Source: VHCN01 sp964589935 (GTDB taxonomy: Bacteria > Verrucomicrobiota > Verrucomicrobiia > Limisphaerales > VHCN01). Taken from it: a stretch of DNA of 64,000 nucleotides. Shown here in pieces: positions 48,331-56,543 of this stretch (the stretch's first letter is position 1; each line of letters begins with the position of its first letter). Location of the stretch: positions 124,001 to 188,000 of the forward strand of contig CAZPVD010000003.1 of assembly GCA_964589935.1 (NCBI GenBank). The letters are read 5' to 3'. The position numbers were made by a program, and so were the translations under genes. The notes below the pieces were generated by a model. That model was given only the letters and a program-made list of their open reading frames with translations, searched no databases and had not been told where the DNA came from.

Positions 48331-49188
48331 TCACGGCGGGACGTTGTAGAAGCAGAGCCATTGATTGATTTGTGAGCCAAGTGTAATCTGGTTTTCGTTA
48401 TACCAGCTCACATGGCCGTCTTGAAAAAGAAAGCTTCCGCCCAGCATCGGGCCGCTGGGCGCGCGGTGACTGGTGGTCGAGACAGTCGCCGACTGCCCTG
48501 AACCGGCAATGGTAGTTTTCCACGCCGGTGCCGTGAGCGTGAAAGGCCGCCCCGTGGGCTGCGGCCCAGGAGTGCCCAAGGCTTGAAGCATGTCGGCAAC
48601 GATGGGGCCTTCCGGGTAAGGATTGTCGAGGCGGGTGCGCGCAAGCCAGTTGGAGATGGTGTTGCCAGTTCCGAAGGTGACACGACCTGGGGAAATTTGA
48701 GCCGGGGTTCGTCCGAGAAGGTAGAAATAACCCGATAGTTCTCTATGGGCGATGTTCGGGTTGCCGTATGTGCCTGCGGGAAGGGACGGCTGAAGCACGA
48801 GTTGATCGTAGGTCCGGTGATATTCGCCCGTGGGGCAGTAGAGTGGGCTGTTCTTGGTGCTCGACGCATTCGTCGTCGCCGGCAGGAGGTAACTCTTGTA
48901 AAGGCCAAGCACGGACGGGCCAATCCAGCTCTCGTCCTGGCCGTAAGCCGTGCCGCCGATGACATCCGTGCCCGGCGGGAACTTGTTGTCGTAGTCCCCT
49001 GCGTAGGTGTTGATGGAGGTGCCCCACTGCTTGAGGTTGCTCATGCACAGCGCCTTGTTCGCCGACTGCTTCGCCTTCGCCAGCGAAGGCAGCAGCAGGC
49101 TCGCAAGGATCGCGATGATCGCGATGACGACAAGCAGTTCAATCAGGGTGAAGCCATGCCGCCTCGGACATTTTTTGGGCACGTTCAT
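48331..49188 (-). CDS. Type II pseudopilin-like protein (prepilin N-terminal motif)
   Basis: This 285-residue protein has a type IV prepilin leader and cleavage site (CPRRHGFTLIELLVVIAIIA), with Glu at +5, then ILASLLLPSLAKAKQSANKA, the form seen in the many pseudopilins of Verrucomicrobia and Planctomycetes. The C-terminal part ends with GGSFLFQDGHVSWYNENQ, the H-X9-DG-like signature of DUF1559-type proteins. It is exported by a type II secretion or type IV pilus-like system. It has its own promoter and terminator. The function of these expanded pseudopilin families is unknown. Confidence 0.9.
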   Translation of the reverse strand: MNVPKKCPRRHGFTLIELLVVIAIIAILASLLLPSLAKAKQSANKALCMSNLKQWGTSINTYAGDYDNKFPPGTDVIGGTAYGQDESWIGPSVLGLYKSYLLPATTNASSTKNSPLYCPTGEYHRTYDQLVLQPSLPAGTYGNPNIAHRELSGYFYLLGRTPAQISPGRVTFGTGNTISNWLARTRLDNPYPEGPIVADMLQALGTPGPQPTGRPFTLTAPAWKTTIAGSGQSATVSTTSHRAPSGPMLGGSFLFQDGHVSWYNENQITLGSQINQWLCFYNVPP

Positions 49189-49218
49189 AGTAGGAATAAA
49201 CCGGAGGAATTAAGCCGA

Positions 49219-49247
49219 TAAATACGCCCCCGCCAGAGGCATGTCAA
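49219..49247 (-). promoter_or_regulatory. Sigma70-like promoter of the pseudopilin gene
   Basis: On the minus strand a perfect -35 TTGACA (49247-49242), 17-bp spacer and a weak -10 TATTTA (49224-49219) lie about 31 bp before the ATG. Confidence 0.55.
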
Positions 49248-49425
49248 CCATCGAACATATAATGGGCAGGGTGAGCAAATCCAGACACCGCTCGCAAGGG
49301 TGAGAACAACTGGATTCACGCCGGAATTCGGTTCATCCCGTTGAATTGATGCCGCGTGCCAAGGGAGGGCCGCGCCTCAACAAAGCGAATTCCAAGCCCA
49401 AAGGACACGGTTGAATGTTGTTCAT

Positions 49426-49439
49426 GGTTCAATTGAACC
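49426..49439. promoter_or_regulatory. Palindromic operator candidate GGTTCAATTGAACC
   Basis: A perfect 14-bp palindrome precedes the nitrate-assimilation operon; neighbouring imperfect half sites suggest cooperative binding by a dimeric regulator. The convergent LysR gene at the operon end is one candidate. Confidence 0.45.
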
Positions 49440-49492
49440 GATTTCTTCGATGTGTGGAGACTTCGGCATCGCGATTGCGTGTTGTGAACACG

Positions 49493-50740
49493 ATGCAAAG
49501 TGAAAAGACATTCTTGAAATCGGGGCACTGGCCGACGCTGCTCAGCGCCTTCCTGTATTTTGACGTGAGCTTCATGGTCTGGGTGCTGCTGGGCGCGCTT
49601 GGCAACCACATCGCCGGCGAGTTCAACCTCACTCCGTCGCAGAAGGGTCTCATGACCGCCATCCCGCTGCTGGGCGGCTCGATCCTGCGCCTGCTTTTCG
49701 GTTATTTGACCGACACAATCGGGCCCAAGAAAACCGGCTGCATCGGTCTCGCGCTGACGTTTGTGCCGCTGCTCGGCGGCTGGCTGTGGGCCGACTCGCT
49801 TGACAAGGTTTATCTCGTCGGGCTGTTGCTCGGCGTGGCGGGCGCGAGCTTCGCCGTCGCGCTGCCGATGGCGAGCCGCTGGTATCCGGCCAAGTATCAG
49901 GGCGTGGCGATGGGCATCGCGGGCGCGGGCAACTCGGGCACGCTGCTCTCCACGCTGCTCGCGCCGCGGCTGGCGGAGCGCTTCGGCTGGCACGCGGTGT
50001 TTGCGCTGGCCATCGTGCCGCTCCTTCTCGTCGCGATTGTTTTCCTGTGCTTTGCAAAGGATGCGCCCGCGACGGCGAAAAAGAATGACTCCGCGGATTT
50101 CTTCATCGTGCTGAAGGAACGCGACACGTGGCTGTTCAGTTTGTTTTACGGCGTGACGTTCGGCGGTTTTGTCGGGCTGGCCAGCTTTCTCTCAATCGTC
50201 TTGCGCGACCAGTTCGGCGTCTCGAAGGTGCAGGCCGGCGATCTCGCTTCACTGTGCGTGCTTTCCGGCAGTTTTCTGCGCCCGGTCGGCGGACTGCTCG
50301 CCGACAAGCTTGGCGGCATCCGCATGCTGACCATTCTTTACGGCGCAGTGGCGCTGCTCTTTCTGGCGGTGGCTCAACTGCCCTCGCTCGCCATCACGGT
50401 CGGGATTTTCTTCGTCATCATGGCGTGCCTTGGCGTGGGCAACGGCTCCGTTTTTCAACTCGTCCCGCAGCGTTACAAGCACCGCGTCGGCGCGGCCACG
50501 GGCATCCTCGGCGCGGCTGGCGGCATCGGCGGTTTTTTCCTTCCCACAACGCTCGGCTGGGTCAAGCAAACCACCGGCGGCTACGCGGGCGGATTGATGC
50601 TGCTGGCGGCGCTGGCCGTGCTCGCGCTGACCGTGCTCGCCATCGCGCAAAGCGGCTGGGTCGGCGTGTGGATCGCGCGCCACGGCCGCGTGCAGTCGGA
50701 GTCGCAGGTTCCTTCCGTCACGGAAGCGAAGGTTGGTTGA
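49493..50740 (+). CDS. narK: NarK/NasA-type nitrate/nitrite transporter (MFS)
   Basis: The ATG at 49493 gives 415 residues with about 12 membrane helices. The nitrate-nitrite porter pattern is evident in LPMASRWYPAKYQGVAMGI and GAGNSGTLLS in the first half and GVGNGSVFQLVPQRYKH in the second. These transporters bring nitrate in across the inner membrane. The gene leads an operon of four redox genes, starting three bases before the iron-sulfur/anchor gene. A frame 26 codons longer is open but unlike a transporter N-terminus. A role in assimilatory nitrate uptake follows from the neighbours. Confidence 0.9.
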   Translation: MQSEKTFLKSGHWPTLLSAFLYFDVSFMVWVLLGALGNHIAGEFNLTPSQKGLMTAIPLLGGSILRLLFGYLTDTIGPKKTGCIGLALTFVPLLGGWLWADSLDKVYLVGLLLGVAGASFAVALPMASRWYPAKYQGVAMGIAGAGNSGTLLSTLLAPRLAERFGWHAVFALAIVPLLLVAIVFLCFAKDAPATAKKNDSADFFIVLKERDTWLFSLFYGVTFGGFVGLASFLSIVLRDQFGVSKVQAGDLASLCVLSGSFLRPVGGLLADKLGGIRMLTILYGAVALLFLAVAQLPSLAITVGIFFVIMACLGVGNGSVFQLVPQRYKHRVGAATGILGAAGGIGGFFLPTTLGWVKQTTGGYAGGLMLLAALAVLALTVLAIAQSGWVGVWIARHGRVQSESQVPSVTEAKVG

Positions 50741-50743
50741 ACC

Positions 50744-52375
50744 GTGACCGTGCTTTCTCCATCACACGACGCGCCGGAGCCGGTCACGTTGATTGACTCG
50801 CTGCTTGCCGAGCAACGCCAGCTCACCGCGGTCGAGGAATTTTCCCGCGCTCACGACCGGCACGAGATTGGCGAGCCGCATTACAAAAAACTCCTTCCCG
50901 CCTCCGCGCCGCAGCCGGGGCAGCAGCTCGCCTTCGAGGTGGACCTCGACAAGTGCAGCGGCTGCAAGGCGTGCGTGACCGCGTGCCATTCGCTCAACGG
51001 CCTCGACGACGGCGAGTCGTGGCGCGAAGTCGGCACGCTCGTCAGCGACGACTGGCGGCGGCCGTTCCGGCAGATCGTCACAACCGCGTGTCACCACTGC
51101 GTTGACCCCGGCTGCCTCAACGGCTGCCCCGTGCTCGCCTACGAAAAGGATTCCGTCACCGGCATCGTGCGGCACCTCGATGACCAGTGCATCGGCTGCG
51201 AATACTGCGTGATGAAGTGCCCCTACGACGTGCCGAAGTATTCCGAGCACCGCGGCATCGTGCGCAAATGCGACATGTGCTCGCAGCGCCTCGCCGTCGG
51301 CGAAGCGCCCGCCTGCGTGCAGGCGTGCCCGAACGAAGCCATCCGCATCACGGTCGTCACGCAGGAAACCGTGCGCGCGGAATTCGCCGCGGCGAATTCC
51401 GCAAATAAATTTCTCCCCGCCTCACCCGATCCGTGCATCACGCTGCCGACCACGCGCTTCGTCTCGAAGCGAAAACTCGCGGACGACCTGATTCCCTCGG
51501 ACGCGGCGGAAGTAAAACTGCAGCCCCCGCACTGGCCGCTCGTGTGGATGCTCGTGCTCACGCAACTGGGCGTTGGTGGTGTTGCGTTGCTGCCGCTGCT
51601 GCCCGCGCCGGCGCGGCCGGCGCTCGCGCTGCTCTCGCTCGCGGCCACGCTCGCCGGTTTGACGGCGAGCATCTCGCATCTCGGCCGGCCGACGCGCGCG
51701 TGGCGGTCGTTCCTCGGACTGAGGACATCGTGGCTCAGCCGCGAAATCGTCGCCTTCGGTGCTTTCGTCCCGTTCGCCGCGGCGATGGCGTTGATGTCGC
51801 CTTTCAATCTTTCCGCCGGTTCAAAACTCGCGTTGGGTGTCGCGGCTTCGCTCATCGGCCTGTCCGGAGTGTTCTGTTCCGGGATGGTTTATCACGACAC
51901 GCGCCGCGCGCTGTGGTGCGGCGTGCGCTCGGTCGGGAGATTTTTCGGAACAACCGCCGTGCTCGGTCTTTCTGCCGCTTGGATGATTGTTGCGGTGAAA
52001 GGAATTCAAGCTCCGCTTCTGCCCGTGCTGCTTGCGCTGGCGATGACGGCGAAGCTCGCGGGCGAACAACGCCTCTTGCGTCGCGCCGGTGACGATGCCG
52101 CCGACGAGATGTGGCCGAAGAACGGCGACTTCGACGCGTGGTCGCTGGCGCACAGCGCGGTGCTGATGCGCGACAAGCTCGGCCTGCTCACACGTGCGCG
52201 CTTCGCGAGCGGTGTCGCCGGCGGTGTATTATTGCCGCTGCTTGGATTTCTTCCAACGGGCGCTGGCGCAATGATGACGAGTCTGGCGTTCGCGTTCTGC
52301 GTGGCTGGCGAACTCGCCGAGCGTTACCTCTTTTTTCGCGTGGTTGTGCCGCCGCGGATGCCCGGAGCCGCCTGA
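50744..52375 (+). CDS. Fused DmsB-type iron-sulfur and DmsC-type membrane anchor protein
   Basis: The GTG at 50744, three bases after the transporter stop, gives 543 residues. Residues about 60-210 contain four [4Fe-4S] cysteine clusters like DmsB/NrfC: CSGCKACVTACHS, CHHCVDPGCLNGCP, CIGCEYCVMKCPYD and CDMCSQ...CVQACPN. From about residue 265 an anchor follows with seven or eight helices (VWMLVLTQLGVGGVALLPLL, GVAASLIGLSGVFCSGMVYH), like DmsC. DmsBC usually passes electrons between quinol and a molybdoenzyme. Fusion into one chain, and its place before a nitrate reductase, suggest quinol-fed or quinone-coupled electron supply to that enzyme. Confidence 0.9.
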   Translation: MTVLSPSHDAPEPVTLIDSLLAEQRQLTAVEEFSRAHDRHEIGEPHYKKLLPASAPQPGQQLAFEVDLDKCSGCKACVTACHSLNGLDDGESWREVGTLVSDDWRRPFRQIVTTACHHCVDPGCLNGCPVLAYEKDSVTGIVRHLDDQCIGCEYCVMKCPYDVPKYSEHRGIVRKCDMCSQRLAVGEAPACVQACPNEAIRITVVTQETVRAEFAAANSANKFLPASPDPCITLPTTRFVSKRKLADDLIPSDAAEVKLQPPHWPLVWMLVLTQLGVGGVALLPLLPAPARPALALLSLAATLAGLTASISHLGRPTRAWRSFLGLRTSWLSREIVAFGAFVPFAAAMALMSPFNLSAGSKLALGVAASLIGLSGVFCSGMVYHDTRRALWCGVRSVGRFFGTTAVLGLSAAWMIVAVKGIQAPLLPVLLALAMTAKLAGEQRLLRRAGDDAADEMWPKNGDFDAWSLAHSAVLMRDKLGLLTRARFASGVAGGVLLPLLGFLPTGAGAMMTSLAFAFCVAGELAERYLFFRVVVPPRMPGAA

Positions 52376-52377
52376 AC

Positions 52378-54717
52378 ATGAGCACCACTTTGATGCGAAA
52401 GTCGAAGGCCGTGAACCGAGGGCCGGAGGAGGGCAAACCCCGGCTGCCATCGCTTGTGGAACGGCCTTCGTCGCTGCTGCGCGAGCGCAGCGGCCCGCTT
52501 ACGGCGGACCTCGTGCAGCATCCGGGCGACTTCGGCCTCGGCCACGTGCCCGCGCGGCTCAAGCCCGACGCGACGACCACGATGGTCTGTGGCTATTGCT
52601 CGACCGGCTGCGGGCTGAACGTGCATCTCAAAGACGGCAAGGCTGTGAATCTTTCCGCGACGCAGGATTATCCAGTGAACCTCGGCATGGCCTGCCCGAA
52701 GGGCTGGGAGGCGCTCACGCCGCTCGCCGCGCCGGATCGCGCGACCACGCCGCTGTTGCGAAATCCACAGACTGGCGAAATGGAGCCGACGGATTGGGAT
52801 CACGCGCTGCAAGTGTTCACGCTCAAGTTCAAGGCGCTGATGGACCAGCACGGGCCGGAGAGCGTCGCGTTCCTCGGCACGGGGCAGATTTGCACGGAGG
52901 AGATGGCCTTCCTCGGCGCGCTGTGGAAGTTCGGCATGGGCGCGCTGCATTGCGACTCGAACACTCGCCAGTGCATGGCCACGTCGCACGTCGCCTACAA
53001 GCAGAGCTTCGGCTTCGACGCGCCGCCCTACACGTATGCGGACTTCGAGGAGTCGGACGTGCTCGTCTTCGTCGGCTCGAACCTCTGCGTCGCGCACCCG
53101 ATCATGTGGCAGCGCGTGCTTCGGAACAAAAAAAATCCCGAAATCATCGTCGTGGATCCGCGAAAAACGGAAACCGCGGCGAACGCGACGCAACACCTCG
53201 CGCTGCGGCCGAAGTCCGACATCACGCTGCTCTACGGCATCGCGAACCTGCTCGTGCAAAACGGCTGGGTGAACCGCGAGTTCATCGAGGCGCACACGAC
53301 CGGCTACGCGGAGTTCGTGAGCTTCGTGCGACAGTTCACGCCGGACAAGGTCGCGGCGGAAACGGGCCTCACGGTCGGGCAGTTGTTCCGCTTCGCCGAG
53401 ACGATTCATCATGGCAAGGCAGTGAGTTTCTGGTGGACGATGGGCGTCAACCAGGGCCACGAGTCCACGCGCACCGCGCAGGCCGTCATCAATCTCGCGC
53501 TCATGACCGGCAACATCGGCCGGCCCGGCACCGGCGCGAACAGCATCACCGGCCAGTGCAACGCGATGGGCTCGCGGCTCTTCGCCAACGCGACGAGCCT
53601 GCTCGGCGGACGCGACACGTTGAACGCGGAGCACCGCGCCGAGGTTGCGAACATCCTCGGCATTCCCGTTGAAAAAATTCCCGCGAAAAACTCGCTCGCC
53701 TACGACCAGATCGTGCAGGACATCGCCGACGGAAAGATCAAGGGCCTGTGGGTCATCGCGACGAACTCGGCGCATTCGTGGATCGGCAGCGATGATTTCG
53801 CCGCGGCGATGAAGAAGCTCGAATTCCTCGTCGTGCAGGACCTTTACACGACGACGGACACGGCGCGGCACGCGCACTTGATTCTGCCCGCCGCCGGCTG
53901 GGGCGAGAAGGAAGGCACGTTCATCAACAGCGAGCGGCGCTACGGCGTGGTGAAGAAAGTCGCGCGCGCGCCGGGCCACGCGCTGGCGGACTTCCACATC
54001 TTCCGCCTCATCGCGCACTACTGGGGCTGCGACGCGCTGTTCCGCGAGTGGACGTCGCCACAGGCGGCCTTCCAGATTCTTAAACGCCTCAGCGCGGGGC
54101 GGCCCTGCGACATCACGGGCATCGAAGACTACCGCCACATTGACGCGTGCGGCGGCATCCAGTGGCCGCTCTCACAAAGTGAGAAAGACGAAGCGCGAAG
54201 TGCGAACGGAAATGCAGGCACTTCGTCCCTCGCACCTCAGACATCGAACTTCAAAGAACGCCGCCTGTTTGCCGATGGAAAATTCTTCACCTCCGATGGC
54301 CGCGCGAAGTTTTTGTTCGAGCAGCCGCGCGAACTGCCGGAGCAACCGGACACGGAATTTCCCTTCATCCTGCTCACGGGCCGCGGCTCCAGCTCGCAGT
54401 GGCACACACTCACGCGCACGAACAAGTCGGACATCCTGCGCCAGCTCGCGCCGTCGGCGCTGCAAGTCGAGATTCATCCCGACGACGCGCGGCGCGTCGG
54501 CGCGAAGACGAACTCGCGGTTGCGCATCGTTTCGCGGCGCGGTGCGATCGAGGCCACCGTGCTCGTCACCGCCACGGTGCAGCGCGGGCAGATTTTTCTG
54601 CCGATGCACGACGCGGCAACGAACAAGCTCACGCTGCCCGTCTTCGATCCCTACTCGCGCCAGCCCGGCTACAAGTTCTGCGCCGTGCGGGTCGAGCGCG
54701 TTTCAAAGCGACATTGA
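52378..54717 (+). CDS. nasC: Molybdopterin nitrate reductase (NasC/NarB-type)
   Basis: The ATG at 52378, two bases after the preceding stop, gives 779 residues. The MopB [4Fe-4S] ligands are Cys71-x2-Cys74-x3-Cys78...Cys106 (CGYCSTGCGL, GMACPKGW), followed by GTGQICTEEMAFLGALWKFG and a Mo-region Cys in CDSNTRQCMATSHVAYKQSF. Its closest match by pattern is the assimilatory nitrate reductase catalytic subunit, which reduces nitrate to nitrite. No Tat signal is present, so it is cytoplasmic. A heptamer-repeat segment encodes about 20 extra residues (SEKDEARSANGNAGTSSLAP and on) between IQWPLSQ and KERRLFADGKFF. Confidence 0.9.
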   Translation: MSTTLMRKSKAVNRGPEEGKPRLPSLVERPSSLLRERSGPLTADLVQHPGDFGLGHVPARLKPDATTTMVCGYCSTGCGLNVHLKDGKAVNLSATQDYPVNLGMACPKGWEALTPLAAPDRATTPLLRNPQTGEMEPTDWDHALQVFTLKFKALMDQHGPESVAFLGTGQICTEEMAFLGALWKFGMGALHCDSNTRQCMATSHVAYKQSFGFDAPPYTYADFEESDVLVFVGSNLCVAHPIMWQRVLRNKKNPEIIVVDPRKTETAANATQHLALRPKSDITLLYGIANLLVQNGWVNREFIEAHTTGYAEFVSFVRQFTPDKVAAETGLTVGQLFRFAETIHHGKAVSFWWTMGVNQGHESTRTAQAVINLALMTGNIGRPGTGANSITGQCNAMGSRLFANATSLLGGRDTLNAEHRAEVANILGIPVEKIPAKNSLAYDQIVQDIADGKIKGLWVIATNSAHSWIGSDDFAAAMKKLEFLVVQDLYTTTDTARHAHLILPAAGWGEKEGTFINSERRYGVVKKVARAPGHALADFHIFRLIAHYWGCDALFREWTSPQAAFQILKRLSAGRPCDITGIEDYRHIDACGGIQWPLSQSEKDEARSANGNAGTSSLAPQTSNFKERRLFADGKFFTSDGRAKFLFEQPRELPEQPDTEFPFILLTGRGSSSQWHTLTRTNKSDILRQLAPSALQVEIHPDDARRVGAKTNSRLRIVSRRGAIEATVLVTATVQRGQIFLPMHDAATNKLTLPVFDPYSRQPGYKFCAVRVERVSKRH
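54181..54257. repeat. Heptamer-repeat insert in the nitrate reductase gene
   Basis: Units CGAAGCG, CGAAGTG, CGAACGG are followed by an opposed, degenerate tract; CGAAGTGC (54196-54203) and GCACTTCG (54218-54225) are exact inverse copies. The insert is in frame and encodes a hydrophilic linker. Confidence 0.75.
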
Positions 54718-54719
54718 AC

Positions 54720-56543
54720 ATGAGCATCACACTTGAAGCCCCGCCCGCACCCGCCGGCGCCGCGTTCAACGCGGAGCAGAAGGAATTTCTCGCGGGCTTC
54801 ATGGCCGGCATCGTGCAACGCGGGCTGTTCCCCTACGTCGGTGCCGTGCCCGCCGGGCAGTTCACCAACGACTCAGCCGCCGGCGGGCCGAACCTCGCCG
54901 CGCCGCGCGAGGAAACCGTCTTCGGCACGCCCCTCGGCGACGTGACGAAGCAGGAGCGCTGGAAGCACGAGGAGCATCCGCTCGACGGCTGGGACCGCGT
55001 GCTCGCGCACGCCGAGGCCGACAAGCTGCCGAACGAGGAGGACACATTCCGCCTGCGCAACTTCGGCCTGTTCTTCGTCGGGCCGGCGCAGAACAGCTTC
55101 ATGCTGCGCTGCCGCATTCCCGCCGGTGAAATGACCTCCGCGCAGCTTGCGGGCCTCGCCGACATCGCGGATGAATTCGGCAACGGCAAAGCCGCCATCA
55201 CGACGCGGTCGAACATCCAGCTCCGCGAAATCGCGCCGCGCAACCTCGTCAACGTCATCACGCGCCTGCAAAGCCTCGGCCTCACCTCGCGCGGCAGCGG
55301 CGTGGACAACGTGCGCAACGTCACCGCGTCGCCAACCGCCGGCTTCGACCCGCAGGAACTGCTCGACACGCGGCCCTTCGCGCACGCGCTGCACCATTAC
55401 ATCCTCAATCACCGCGACCTCTACAACCTGCCGCGCAAGTTCAACGTCGCCTTCGAGGGCGGCGGCGCGGTGGACACCGTGGCGGACACGAACGACATCG
55501 GGTTCATGGCCGTGCGCATCGCTGCACCGGCACAGGGCAATTCGCTCAAGGACGCCGCGCTGCTCGCGGTCGAGCCGGGCGTTTATTTTCGCGTCGAACT
55601 TTGCGGCATCACCGGCCACAAGCAGCTCGCGGCGGACGCGGGCATTTTGATCAAGCCAAACGAGGCGCTGGCCGTCGCCGCCGCGATGACCCGCGTGTTC
55701 ATCGAGAACGGCGACCGCACCGACCGCAAGAAGGCGCGCTTGAAATACCTCATTGACAAGTGGGGCGTGGAAAAATTCCTCGCCGAGACGCAGAAACAGC
55801 TCGCCTTCCCGCTGGTGAAGTTCCCGCTCGATCAATGCGTGAAGCGTCCGCCCGCGCTGCGCCACGGACACATCGGCGTTTATCGCCAGAAGCAGAAGGG
55901 CAAGAACTACGTCGGCGTCGTCATCCCCGTCGGCATCATGCAGACGAAGCAGATGCGGCGCGTCGCCGATCTCGCGGCGAACTACGGCTCTGGCCAGTTG
56001 CGCCTGACGCCGTGGCAGAACCTGCTCATCCCCGACGTGCCGGACGCGTTCGTCGAGACGCTCAAGCGCCAGCTCGTGCGCGTCGGCTTCCATCATGAGG
56101 CGACGAACATCGCGGGCGGCCTCGTCGCATGCACGGGCAGCAAGGGCTGCAAGTGGTCGAGCACCGACACGAAGGGCCACGCCGTCGCGCTGGCTGAATT
56201 TCTGAACAAGCGCGTGCATCTTGACCAGCCGATCAACGTCCACCTCACCGGCTGCCCGAACTCGTGCGCGCAGCACTATGTCGGCGACATCGGCTTGCAG
56301 GGCGTGAAGGTCGCCATTGGTGCGGCGTCCGTCGAGGGCTACAATATCGTCTTCGGCGGCGGCACGGGCGCGCACGCGGCCATCGGCAAGGAAGTGTTCA
56401 AGGGCATTTCGTTCGACGAAGTGCCGCGCCTCCTGGAGCACGTGCTCAAGACGTATCAAGCCCGGCGCAAGTCCGGCGAGTCGTTCGCCGAGTTCACGCG
56501 CCGGCATGAAGTGAAAGAGTTGCAGGAAATGTTTTCGTCATGA
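54720..56543 (+). CDS. nirA: Ferredoxin/siroheme nitrite reductase NirA
   Basis: The ATG at 54720 gives 607 residues. The NirA/CysI fold is shown by LRNFGLFFVGPAQNSFMLRC, the two cysteine pairs near residues 470-515 (CTGSKGCKWSSTDTK and TGCPNSCAQHYVGDIGLQG) that hold a [4Fe-4S] cluster bridged to siroheme, and HNHRDLYNLPRKF-like segments. It reduces nitrite to ammonium with six electrons. The N-terminus carries F16-x-AEQ-x3-LxGFxAG-x3-R34, repeated at the same positions in the next protein. The ATG sits two bases past the nitrate reductase stop; its end overlaps the flavoprotein start by ATGA. Confidence 0.9.
   Translation: MSITLEAPPAPAGAAFNAEQKEFLAGFMAGIVQRGLFPYVGAVPAGQFTNDSAAGGPNLAAPREETVFGTPLGDVTKQERWKHEEHPLDGWDRVLAHAEADKLPNEEDTFRLRNFGLFFVGPAQNSFMLRCRIPAGEMTSAQLAGLADIADEFGNGKAAITTRSNIQLREIAPRNLVNVITRLQSLGLTSRGSGVDNVRNVTASPTAGFDPQELLDTRPFAHALHHYILNHRDLYNLPRKFNVAFEGGGAVDTVADTNDIGFMAVRIAAPAQGNSLKDAALLAVEPGVYFRVELCGITGHKQLAADAGILIKPNEALAVAAAMTRVFIENGDRTDRKKARLKYLIDKWGVEKFLAETQKQLAFPLVKFPLDQCVKRPPALRHGHIGVYRQKQKGKNYVGVVIPVGIMQTKQMRRVADLAANYGSGQLRLTPWQNLLIPDVPDAFVETLKRQLVRVGFHHEATNIAGGLVACTGSKGCKWSSTDTKGHAVALAEFLNKRVHLDQPINVHLTGCPNSCAQHYVGDIGLQGVKVAIGAASVEGYNIVFGGGTGAHAAIGKEVFKGISFDEVPRLLEHVLKTYQARRKSGESFAEFTRRHEVKELQEMFSS

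Larger units (their letters stand above)
49189..49492. promoter_or_regulatory. Divergent control region of pseudopilin and nitrate operon
   Basis: This 304-bp region has no gene. It holds a promoter for the pseudopilin (see 49219-49247), a perfect 14-bp palindrome GGTTCAATTGAACC at 49426-49439, and related half sites GGTTCA/GTTGAA near 49334-49350 and 49409. A 7-bp inverted pair, AATCCAG at 49278 and CTGGATT at 49310, is also present. The palindrome lies 54 bp before the transporter ATG and is a good operator candidate. No clear -35/-10 pair for the nitrate operon was found. Confidence 0.5.

Noticed and set aside
52111..52377. Longer nitrate reductase frame overlapping the DmsBC-like gene
   Set aside because: The upstream part is Arg-rich and out of phase with the real gene; the ATG at 52378 follows the previous stop by two bases.
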